From the NCBI GenBank assembly GCA_003168255.1, contig PMSU01000178.1, positions 1 through 39,766 of the forward strand: a DNA stretch of 39,766 bases, read 5' to 3'. The translations under genes and the position numbers were made by a program. Positions 1 to 7,238 of this stretch are shown here, one piece after another. The stretch is from Actinomycetota bacterium (GTDB taxonomy: Bacteria; Actinomycetota; Actinomycetes; Streptosporangiales; Streptosporangiaceae). Numbering within the stretch: the stretch's first letter is position 1; every line of letters begins with the position of its first letter. The notes under the pieces are model-generated. The model saw nothing but the letters and a program-made list of their open reading frames with translations, searched no databases and was not told where the DNA came from.

Positions 1-84
1 CGCCCCGCCCCCGCCCCCGCCGCGAGCATCCGGCCGGCGGCCTGCTGCCTGGTGGCGCCCAGGTGCGTGTGGTGAACTAGTGCG

Positions 85-2781
85 GTGCTCCTAGAACGTG
101 ATTCACAACTAGCGGCGCTGGCTGACTACGCGCGGGAGGCGCGGCGGGGCGAGGGACGGCTGGTGCTCGTCGCCGGGGAGGCGGGTGTCGGTAAGTCGGC
201 GCTGCTGGAGCAGCTTCAGGCAGACGTACCCGATGCCCGCTGGTCGTGGGGGGCATGCGATGGCTTGTTCACTCCTCGTCCGCTGGGTCCGTTGTTTGAC
301 CTGGCCGGCCAGCTGGGCGGGGAGCTGCTGAGATTGTGCCGCGCCCAGGCGGCCCGCGAGGAGCTGTTCGATGCCCTGCTGCGTCAGGTCAGCGAGCCGG
401 GCGCGCTCCGTGTGCTGGTGATGGAGGATGTCCACTGGGCCGATGAGGCGACCGTTGACCTGTTGCGCTTCCTGGGGCGGCGGCTGCGGAACGCTTCGGT
501 GTTGCTGATCGCCACTTACCGCGACGATGGGCTGACCGTAGCGGACCCGCTTCGCATCGCCCTGGGCGATCTGGCGACGCAGCGGTCGACTCGGCGGGTC
601 GGACTGACCTCGCTGTCAGCAGAAGCGGTGCGGGTTCTGGCCGGCGGGAGCAGGCTGGAGGCGGCGGCGCTGTACCGGCTGACCGGCGGCAATCCGTTCT
701 TTGTGACCGAGGTGGTCCGGGCCGGGATGGGCGTGGTGCCGCCCTCGGCGCGCGATGCGGTGCTGGCCCGGGTGGCGCGGCTGAGCGGCCCGGCGGGTGC
801 GGCGCTGGAGGTGGCGGCGCTGACCGGTACCCGGGTCGAGCTCGACCTGGTGGAGTCGGTGACGGGCGGCCCGGCGCAGGTGGCCGATGAGCTTGTCGCG
901 TCCGGGCTGCTGGTCGCGGATGGCGGCGTGGTGCGGTTCCGGCACGAGATCGTGCGGCTGGCGGTGGAGCAGTCGGTTGCGACGCACCGCCACGGCACGA
1001 TACATGCCCGGATCCTTGAGGCGTTGCGCTTGGCCGGGTGTGACGACGATGCCCGGCTGGCCTTCCACGCCGAGGGAGCCGGCGATGGCCCGGCGGTGCT
1101 CCAGTATGCATCCTCGGCCGGGCGGCGGGCGGCTGAGCTAGGTTCACATCGTGAGGCGGCCGCGCAGTTCGAGCGTGCCCTGCGCTTTTCCGCCAGGTCA
1201 GATCCGCCCAGGTCAGATCGGGCCGGGGCAGATCCGCCCAGGTCAGATCCGCCCAGGTCAGATCGGGCCGGGTCAGATCCGGCCAGGTCAGATCCCACCG
1301 GGCCAGATCCCGCCGAGGTGGCCAGGCTGTATAACGAGCTCGCCATTGAGCTGTCACTGCTGGACCGGCGGCAGGACGCCGCCGACGCCTGTGAGCGCGC
1401 GCTCGCGCTGTGGCGCCAGGCCGGGGACCGGTTGCGTGAAGGCGACACGCTGCGCCAGCTCGCCCCGGCCCTAGGCAGCCTGTGCCGTGGCCAGGACGCC
1501 AATGCCGCAGCCGAATCCGCCGTATCGATCCTCCAGCCGCTAGGCCCAACCGCCGAACTGGCCTGGGCATATGTCCATCTGGCCGCACGGCGGATGGTGA
1601 CCTATGACCACCACGCCGCGATCGAGCTGGCCCAGCGGGCGCAGGCGATCGCCGGGCCGCTGGGCCTGACCACGGTGCTCAGCGAGGCGCTCAACACCCA
1701 GGGCTGCTCCACCGCCTTTACCGGCGGAGAGTGGACCGGGCTGCTGCGCCGCGCGCTGGAGATCGCCCTTGCCGCAGGCCTGCACACCCAGGCGGGCCGG
1801 GCGTACAACAACATCTACAGCATCTATAGCGATAAGCGGCGGTTCGCCGAAGGGGAACCGTACTTCACCGACGGCGTGGCCTACTGCGACGACCACGACC
1901 TGCGCACGTTCTCAACGTCTCTGCGCGGCATGCGGGCCAGCGTCCTTGAGCGGACGGGACGCTGGGACGAGTCGGTGGCCATGAGCACCGAACTGCTGGA
2001 CCGGGCCGGCCCTTCCCCGTCCAACCGGCTGAGCCCGCTGAACCTGCTCGGCACGATCCGGGCCCGCCGGGGCGAACCTGGTGTCTGGGAGTACTTCGAC
2101 GAGGCGGTGATGTATGCGGACGGGACAGGCGAGCCGCAGGAGATCGTGGCCGTCCGGGTGTGCCGGGCCGAGGCGTACTGGCTGGAGGGGAAACAGGAAC
2201 TGGCCAGGCGCGAGGCCGAACTGGCCGATGACGCCTGCGTCAACTGCCATGAATGGGAGTACGGCGGCGTCGCCGTCTGGCTACAGAGCACAGCGTCCGC
2301 CCGCCCGCCGCGCGGAGAGCTCGCCGAGCCCTGCCGGCTACAGGTCGAGGGTGACTGGCAGCAGGCGGCAGCTGCCTGGACCGGCCTGGGCTGCCCGTAC
2401 AACGCCGCGATGGCCCTGCTCGACGCGACCGGCGAGACGCCGCTGCGCGAGGCGCTGAGGATCTTCACCGATCTCGGGGCATCCCCCGCCGCCCGGATCA
2501 CCCGGCAGAAAATGCGCACCCTCGGCATCCGGTCGATCCCCGCCGGGCCGCGAACCGCGACCCGGGCGGATCCGCTCGGGCTGACCCGCCGCGAACATGA
2601 GGTCCTCGACCTGATCTGCGACGGCCACACCAACGCCGAGATCGCCGCGCTGCTGTTCATCTCCGTCAAAACCGTCGACCACCACGTCTCCGCCGTGCTG
2701 GCCAAGCTGGGTGCCACGACTCGCCTCGCTGCGGCAGCACGAGCCGCCGACCTCGGGCTGACGCACGCAGCGGGAGCGTAA
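85..2781 (+). CDS. LAL-family LuxR transcriptional regulator with P-loop ATPase
   Basis: This is a large ATP-binding LuxR regulator (898 aa), within the usual LAL range of about 900-1000 aa. The Walker A motif GEAGVGKS is at residues 31-38. A Walker B-like segment, LVMEDVHWAD, is at about 111-120. A helical, TPR-like middle follows, and a LuxR helix-turn-helix occupies roughly 830-890 (TRREHEVLDLICDGHTNAEI). Known family members couple ATP and effector binding to activation of carbon-use or secondary-metabolite genes; the target here is unknown. The GTG start at 85 sits just before the conserved N-terminal ERDSQLAAL segment, but the Shine-Dalgarno is weak. Residues 370-409 are eight in-frame copies of a pentapeptide like PRSDP, lying between the ATPase and the helical domain. 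The insert is unlike anything in the family that I know and looks like a recent 15-bp expansion. Confidence 0.93.
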   Translation: MLLERDSQLAALADYAREARRGEGRLVLVAGEAGVGKSALLEQLQADVPDARWSWGACDGLFTPRPLGPLFDLAGQLGGELLRLCRAQAAREELFDALLRQVSEPGALRVLVMEDVHWADEATVDLLRFLGRRLRNASVLLIATYRDDGLTVADPLRIALGDLATQRSTRRVGLTSLSAEAVRVLAGGSRLEAAALYRLTGGNPFFVTEVVRAGMGVVPPSARDAVLARVARLSGPAGAALEVAALTGTRVELDLVESVTGGPAQVADELVASGLLVADGGVVRFRHEIVRLAVEQSVATHRHGTIHARILEALRLAGCDDDARLAFHAEGAGDGPAVLQYASSAGRRAAELGSHREAAAQFERALRFSARSDPPRSDRAGADPPRSDPPRSDRAGSDPARSDPTGPDPAEVARLYNELAIELSLLDRRQDAADACERALALWRQAGDRLREGDTLRQLAPALGSLCRGQDANAAAESAVSILQPLGPTAELAWAYVHLAARRMVTYDHHAAIELAQRAQAIAGPLGLTTVLSEALNTQGCSTAFTGGEWTGLLRRALEIALAAGLHTQAGRAYNNIYSIYSDKRRFAEGEPYFTDGVAYCDDHDLRTFSTSLRGMRASVLERTGRWDESVAMSTELLDRAGPSPSNRLSPLNLLGTIRARRGEPGVWEYFDEAVMYADGTGEPQEIVAVRVCRAEAYWLEGKQELARREAELADDACVNCHEWEYGGVAVWLQSTASARPPRGELAEPCRLQVEGDWQQAAAAWTGLGCPYNAAMALLDATGETPLREALRIFTDLGASPAARITRQKMRTLGIRSIPAGPRTATRADPLGLTRREHEVLDLICDGHTNAEIAALLFISVKTVDHHVSAVLAKLGATTRLAAAARAADLGLTHAAGA
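1191..1310 (+). repeat. 15-bp tandem array inside the LAL regulator gene (8 units)
   Basis: Eight consecutive 15-bp units close to GCCCAGGTCAGATCC run through the coding sequence without breaking frame. They encode pentapeptides of the type (P/A)(R/G)SD(P/R). Two variant types, ending in GATCC and GATCG, recur in a pattern that suggests multi-unit duplication. Confidence 0.95.
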
Positions 2782-2785
2782 CTGG

Positions 2786-2842
2786 CGCCCGGCCCGCAGG
2801 CCGGCTCGCGCTGGCCGCGAGCTGACCCCAGCGGGCCGGGCG
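2786..2842. terminator. Branched hairpin terminator between convergent genes
   Basis: CGCCCGGCCCGC (2786-2797) pairs perfectly with GCGGGCCGGGCG (2831-2842). Inside the loop a second stem, GCTCGCG (2803-2809) with CGCGAGC (2816-2822), can form. It lies between the stops of the LAL gene and the minus-strand propeller gene and could serve both. There is no U-tract, which is common in actinomycetes. Confidence 0.6.
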
Positions 2843-2855
2843 TCGATGACACGGG

Positions 2856-4052
2856 TTACCCGGTGGCTACCGTCTGCTTGACCCAAGGGTTGGGGCCGAA
2901 CGGCTGATACCAGTAGAGCAGGTTGCCGTTATACTTGTTGACCGCGGAGATGATGATCGAACTGCTCGAGATCGCGATGGCCGGGGCGACGTAGCTGGGG
3001 TGCCCGCCTCCGACGGCTATGCTCCCGGGATACCAGGGCGTCGTGCCGGACATCTGCCACCAGTAGACCAGGTCGTTGTTCTGGTCGGTGGCGGTGATGA
3101 CGGCGGCCGAGCCGGTCCAGGCGATCTGCGGATTGACGTCATACGCTCCGTTGCCGGCGGCGGCGACCAGCTGCTGAGTCCAGCCCGAGGTGTTGAACGG
3201 CTGATACCAGTAGTACACGTCACCGGCGTCGGTGTTCGCGGTGATGATCACGGAACCGTTGGATGTCCCGATCGAGCCGCCTGCGTAGCCTTCCTCACCG
3301 GCAGCGGATGCCACCACCTGCTCATGCCAGCCCGAGGTGTTGAACGGCTGATACCAGTAGTACAGGGTGCCGTCGATGGCCGCGGTGATGATCGCCGCGG
3401 TGCTCGTCGTGGCGATGGACGGGCTCCCGAAGGAGTCCTCGTCCCCGCTGGAAGCTACCGTTTGCGCGGTCCAGCCCCGCGCGCCGAACAGCTGGTAGAA
3501 GTACATCAGGTTGCCGTTCTCATTGGGCGCGGTGATCAGCACCGCGGTGCCCGACGCGGTGATCGACGGCGCCCCGAACTCGTATCCCTGGGGCGCCCGG
3601 TCGACCGACTGGAAGTTCCAGGTCCCGCTGCCGGCTGTCTGCCACCAGTAGTCCAGGTCGCCCGAATTATCCACAGCCGCGATCACCACGGTCGAGCCAG
3701 TCCACGCGATCGACGGCTCGTGGTAGCCGTAGCCGCTTCCGCCCGGGGCCACCAGTTCCTCGTGCCAGGTTGTACTGCCCGATGCCTGCCACCAGTAGTA
3801 CAGGTCACCAGCCTGGTTCGAAGCGGCGATCACCGTGGCCGAGCCGGTCCACGCGATCTTGCTCCAATAGAACGGGGACGTGGTATCCGGCCGCACGGTC
3901 TTCGCCGCTTGATCCAGCAGCCTGGCCTGTCCTGCGGCGGCTGGTCCCTGGCTGGCCTGAGCCACCGGGGCAGCCCATCCGACCAGCCCGAGCAGCAGCG
4001 CGAGCAGCCAGCCCGTGACGGCTGCACGCGGCCTGCGTGTAGTAACGCGCAT
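2856..4052 (-). CDS. Secreted seven-repeat beta-propeller protein (lectin-like)
   Basis: A 398-aa exported protein. I place the start at the ATG at 4052 because a strong GGAGGAAG ribosome site lies just upstream and the N-terminus is then a clean signal peptide (basic RRPR, a Leu-rich core, a VAQAS-type cleavage region near residue 33). The mature part contains seven repeats of about 45-50 residues. Each has an [AE]PSIAWTGS-like strand, a hydrophobic VIAA strand, then GDLYYWWQ or GTLYYWYQPF, and a Trp before a V(V/S)A strand. Seven such units fit a seven-bladed beta-propeller; the Trp/Tyr-rich strands recall PLL/fucose-lectin-type propellers, though ligand binding is inference. Blades 4 and 5 share near-identical DNA (around 3181-3217 and 3328-3364), so blade duplication is recent. 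It faces a secreted beta-helix gene across a shared 666-bp spacer. Confidence 0.85.
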   Translation of the reverse strand: MRVTTRRPRAAVTGWLLALLLGLVGWAAPVAQASQGPAAAGQARLLDQAAKTVRPDTTSPFYWSKIAWTGSATVIAASNQAGDLYYWWQASGSTTWHEELVAPGGSGYGYHEPSIAWTGSTVVIAAVDNSGDLDYWWQTAGSGTWNFQSVDRAPQGYEFGAPSITASGTAVLITAPNENGNLMYFYQLFGARGWTAQTVASSGDEDSFGSPSIATTSTAAIITAAIDGTLYYWYQPFNTSGWHEQVVASAAGEEGYAGGSIGTSNGSVIITANTDAGDVYYWYQPFNTSGWTQQLVAAAGNGAYDVNPQIAWTGSAAVITATDQNNDLVYWWQMSGTTPWYPGSIAVGGGHPSYVAPAIAISSSSIIISAVNKYNGNLLYWYQPFGPNPWVKQTVATG

Positions 4053-4718
4053 TATGACTTCCTCCACTTGTCCCGGCCCCCCTGTCCGGTTGGCCGCTGG
4101 CCACAAGCGTCGGGGTGGAGGTGGCCCCCTGGCATCGGGGCAATTACCTATCTTTGGTACTCCGTTTACCCATATCTGGTGCGCGCCAGCAGATTTCAAG
4201 ATCATTCTGCCGAACGGGCAGGCGCCGCACAGCGGGTCGCGCGGACCCCCCGGCGGCCCGGCCGATCCGGCGGTCAACGATGGACGATGTCATCTCGCCG
4301 TGCTTATCGCTGTCGGATAGTGCGCGAAAGACAGCTGGTGCCCTTGAGCGTAATGATGCACGTGTGATGGTTTTATGTTTTCATCACCAAATCAGTTCCA
4401 AAAGATTTGCCAGGACTTTACCAATTCGCGGCGTGGTCACTAGGGAACCCTACGTCAGGGCGGCGTGCGGAATAAGCCGGAACTACATACGGACATCTTC
4501 CAGATTACCCCTGGCCAGCGGTCAAATTACCGTCCCGGCCCCCCTCCAGCCCGCGTATAAGCGGCCAGCCGAGAGGGGCTTCCGGCAAATTATTTGCACT
4601 CAATAGATGGGGTATACGTTGTCCAGTAACCATCTCTCTTGACTGTGCCGCTGGTATGGCCTACAGATATGGATGCGCGCGGGGATAGCTCGGAGCGCCA
4701 AGTCAAATCGGGAGGCAA
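4053..4718. other. 666-bp divergent intergenic region between two secreted-protein genes
   Basis: I find no convincing gene here. The part from about 4340 to 4720 is visibly more AT-rich than the rest of the window. It holds an inverted repeat GTGATG (4364-4369) / CATCAC (4382-4387) around an AT-rich loop, which could be an operator or leader hairpin. A good sigma70-like promoter for the plus-strand gene sits near its right end. Confidence 0.6.
4639..4667 (+). promoter_or_regulatory. Predicted vegetative promoter of the beta-helix protein gene
   Basis: TTGACT at 4639-4644 and TACAGA at 4662-4667 are separated by 17 bp, close to consensus -35 and -10 boxes. Transcription would start near 4674 and leave a leader of about 45-50 nt before the ribosome site. 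Confidence 0.5.
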
Positions 4719-6602
4719 ATGTCCATGGGATTGCATTTAACGAAAATAAGTATTAGCGCGGCTACTGTCTGTTGCCTGGTAAGCGGTTTCGGCGCTAGCT
4801 TATTCACGGCGCCGGCGGCCAACGCCGCGACGACCACGGCGAGGTCGTCGGCCAGCGCGCATCATGTCTCGCCCTTCGGCGTCGGCTCCTCGCGCTCGGC
4901 GCGTCAGGCTTCGAGGCGGCCCGGCCGGACTCCGGCCGTCACCCCCAGCACAGTGTCCGAGTGGGTGTCCAACACAGTGTCGCCGGGGAACAACACCAGC
5001 TGTGCCTCTCCGAAGTACCCCACCATCTCCGCCGCGCTACTCGCCGCCCCGTCCGGGGCCACCATCAAAGTGTGCGCGGGCACGTACCCCGAGCAGCTAG
5101 CCATTACCCAGTCCGTCACTCTCGACGCGAAGGGCTCGGTGACCGTGCTCGGGCCCGCCAGCCCGGCTGACAACCTGACCGCGTGCGACTCCGACGGGGG
5201 CAGCCAGCCCAACCAGGACGTGGTGGACATCTGCGGTACCGGGTCTAGCGGATCGATCTCGGTGACCATGGTCGGCTTCACCATCGAGGGCAACTGGCCG
5301 GCGATGGTCTGCTACGACTCGATTTACGGTGTAGCCGTACTCGGCGGGGCCAAGCTGACCATGTCCAGCACAACTGTCGAGGACACCGGCGGCGACCCGC
5401 TCAGCGACGGCTGTCAGGGCGGAGTCGGCATCGAGGTGGGCCTGGCAACGTCAGCTAGCACGGCGGATACCGGCACGGCCACGCTGACCAACGATACTGT
5501 CACCACTTACCAGAAGAACGGGATCACCGTCGACGGGTCCGGCAGCAGCGCCAAGATCACCGGAACCACCGTCACCGGCGCTGGGCCCTCCACAGCCACC
5601 GCCCAGAACGGGATCCAGGTGAGCGACGGCGCCAAGTCGACGATCACCGGCTCGACGATCACCGGAAACGAGTGCAGCGACACCAACGGCGGTTGCGGTC
5701 CTGACGGCTTCACCCAGGTGCAGTCCGCTGGCATCCTGGCATTCGACTCCGGCAAGACGACCGTGTCGACGACCACTGTCTCCGACAACGACATCGGCGT
5801 CTACAACCTGGAGGATTACGCGTGGTCGTACTACACGCCGCCGACGCCGTTCGTAGCAGTGCCCGTGAGCTTCGCCACCGTGGGGCTGACCAACCGCTAC
5901 GAGAACGCCTTCTTCGACCAGGGGGAGTCGTCGATCACCTCGTCTGACCTGTCCGGCGGAGAGGTTGGCATCGAGATCGCCCAGTACAACGGGCAGACGA
6001 CCGCACCGGCGGACACGGTGACCGGTGACACCATCATCGGCGCCAGCACCGACGCCATTCTGGTCGCCTCAGACGGCATGAGTGGTGACAAGCCCGTGAA
6101 GCTGACGGCCACCACCAGCAGCTTCGACACCTCCAACATGGGCGGTGTGGCCAACGAGAGCTCCTCGATACTCACCGTCACCGACGACTGGTGGGGAGAT
6201 GCCAGCGGGCCGTCTGTCTGGAGCTTCGGCTCAGGATCGTCGGTGTCGTCTGACGTCAACTTCTTCCCGTGGGCAACAGACTCGGGGTTCGGCGGCGAGG
6301 AAGCCTGCACGACGACATCCACGTCGAAGACCACGACGGGCAGCAACGTAGTGCTCTGCGCCAAGGCAGGGAGTTACAACGTCTACCTGGCCAACGGCGG
6401 CAGCAATAGCGTGCTCCTGATCGGCAACAACAACGGCAACGACACGCTAGTCGGAAGCAGCACCGGCGAGACCTGGATCATCGGCGGTCTCCATGGCAAT
6501 AACACCATCAATGGCAGCAACGGCACTGGGTACATCCAGGAGAGAGGTGACCCTAACGACACCCTCATCAACGACTCCGGTTATACGGTAGCTCCCAGCT
6601 AA
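4719..6602 (+). CDS. Secreted right-handed beta-helix (NosD/pectate-lyase-like) protein
   Basis: A 627-aa exported protein. The signal peptide ends near an ANAA site at about residue 37. Residues about 85-160 match the start of parallel beta-helix proteins (SPKYPTISAALLAAPSGATI, then KVCAGTYPEQLAI). Many short repeats of the ITGSTITGN type follow to about residue 480, and the C-terminus is Gly/Asn-rich with degenerate GNNNGNDTLVG and GGLHGNNTI units resembling RTX calcium-binding turns. No catalytic triad can be assigned, so a polysaccharide-binding or degrading role is only inferred. The GGGAGG ribosome site (4710-4715) is 3 nt from the first ATG and 9 nt from the in-frame ATG at 4725, so the real start may be 4725. 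Two TTA codons (4737, 4800) lie in the signal peptide, rare in such GC-rich DNA and suggestive of bldA-type control. Confidence 0.85.
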   Translation: MSMGLHLTKISISAATVCCLVSGFGASLFTAPAANAATTTARSSASAHHVSPFGVGSSRSARQASRRPGRTPAVTPSTVSEWVSNTVSPGNNTSCASPKYPTISAALLAAPSGATIKVCAGTYPEQLAITQSVTLDAKGSVTVLGPASPADNLTACDSDGGSQPNQDVVDICGTGSSGSISVTMVGFTIEGNWPAMVCYDSIYGVAVLGGAKLTMSSTTVEDTGGDPLSDGCQGGVGIEVGLATSASTADTGTATLTNDTVTTYQKNGITVDGSGSSAKITGTTVTGAGPSTATAQNGIQVSDGAKSTITGSTITGNECSDTNGGCGPDGFTQVQSAGILAFDSGKTTVSTTTVSDNDIGVYNLEDYAWSYYTPPTPFVAVPVSFATVGLTNRYENAFFDQGESSITSSDLSGGEVGIEIAQYNGQTTAPADTVTGDTIIGASTDAILVASDGMSGDKPVKLTATTSSFDTSNMGGVANESSSILTVTDDWWGDASGPSVWSFGSGSSVSSDVNFFPWATDSGFGGEEACTTTSTSKTTTGSNVVLCAKAGSYNVYLANGGSNSVLLIGNNNGNDTLVGSSTGETWIIGGLHGNNTINGSNGTGYIQERGDPNDTLINDSGYTVAPS

Positions 6603-6608
6603 AAGGTC

Positions 6609-6646
6609 CAGAGGCTGCTCGTTCCCGCCGGGGCGAGCAGCCTCTG
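6609..6646 (+). terminator. Intrinsic-type terminator after the beta-helix gene
   Basis: CAGAGGCTGCTCG (6609-6621) and CGAGCAGCCTCTG (6634-6646) form a perfect 13-bp stem 6 nt after the stop codon. The 12-nt loop can itself pair CCC with GGG. No U-tract follows. Confidence 0.75.
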
Positions 6647-6677
6647 CCATGAGTAAGCGGCCGAGCCCGCCAACCAT

Positions 6678-6725
6678 GATGGATGCGGCATGGCCTACCA
6701 CCGATGGGGGGTAATTTCACATTCA
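6678..6725 (+). repeat. Dispersed hairpin element, copy A (degenerate)
   Basis: It contains the core CCTACCACCGATGGGGGG at 6694-6711, differing at one or two positions from the cores of the other two copies. The flanking arms GGATGCGGC and TTTCACATTC are only partly complementary, so this copy has decayed compared with the one at 6783-6836. Confidence 0.6.
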
Positions 6726-6782
6726 CGTCACCGGCTCGGGGTGCGCTCTCCCGAGATGAACGCCTCCTTCCGCATCCTTTCC

Positions 6783-6836
6783 AAGATCGATGTGGCGGAG
6801 CCCCCCACCGGTGGTAGGTAACGCCACATCGATCTT
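6783..6836 (-). repeat. Dispersed hairpin element, copy B (perfect arms)
   Basis: AAGATCGATGTGGCG (6783-6797) and CGCCACATCGATCTT (6822-6836) are a perfect 15-bp inverted repeat around a 24-nt loop. The loop contains the palindrome CCACCGGTGG (6805-6814), so almost the whole element can fold into one rod. The core reads CCTACCACCGGTGGGGGG on the minus strand. It could be a REP/MITE-like element or a structured RNA. Confidence 0.75.
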
Positions 6837-6866
6837 CGGCGGCGCCCCGGAAGTCGTTGCTTACGG

Positions 6867-7018
6867 GGTCGGTGGTGCCGGTGTGGCGGGAGTGATCCGG
6901 TCGGCAGGGTCCGCGAGGTCGGTGGTGCCGGTGTGGCGGGAGTGATCCGGTCGGCAGGGGTCCGCGAGGGTCGGTAGTGCCGGTGTGACGGGAGTGATCC
7001 GGTCGGCAGGGGTCCGCG
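6867..7018. repeat. Three direct repeats of 50-52 bp
   Basis: Three near-identical units contain GGTGGTGCCGGTGTGGCGGG and then AGTGATCCGGTCGGCAGG. Successive copies are offset by 50 and 52 bp because of single G insertions after CGGCAGG and CGCGAG. The offsets are not multiples of three, in keeping with non-coding DNA. Confidence 0.9.
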
Positions 7019-7238
7019 GGCATCGCAAGATCGTCCGGGACCAGGAAACGACGGTTCACTCCACGACGTGTCCCAAGGATCGGGCCCGACCTTGATCGGC
7101 GTTCCGGCCCTGATGGCCGGGTCGGCGGTGTTGGTGGCCGTGTTGACGGGCGTCACGCAGGCTCGCCGACGACCCGCAAATGATCGTGATGCGCCCCCGG
7201 GGCTTCCGGTGATCGGCGGTCCTCGTCACACTGGAACC

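Larger units (their letters stand above)
6603..7238. other. Repeat-rich non-coding spacer before sthA
   Basis: No gene is supported here. The region carries the terminator of the preceding gene, two copies of a dispersed hairpin element (6678-6725 and 6783-6836, in opposite orientations) and three imperfect direct repeats of 50-52 bp (6867-7018). The sthA frame stays open back to 7068, but residues upstream of 7239 have no similarity to the family and the region lacks a clear start signal. Confidence 0.65.

Noticed and set aside
1..84. Minus-strand codons reading HLGATRQQAAGRM, slightly like the end of a LuxR helix-turn-helix; also a plus-strand frame ending in TAG at 80
   Set aside because: About 25 codons with no room for the rest of a gene; GC-rich chance similarity is likely, and the neighbouring sequence outside the window is not visible.
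389..1588. 399-codon minus-strand frame rich in Arg and Pro
   Set aside because: Shadow of the LAL gene, including its repeat; no domain.
4115..4606. 163-codon plus-strand frame in the divergent spacer
   Set aside because: No ribosome site or family similarity, and it covers the regulatory region of two real genes.
6783..6836. Possible integron attC site
   Set aside because: Arms and core lack the paired R and L box consensus, and no integrase or cassette is near.
6568..7059. Minus-strand frame with HSRHTGTTD repeats
   Set aside because: It is produced by the 50-52 bp direct repeats, whose spacing is not a multiple of three.
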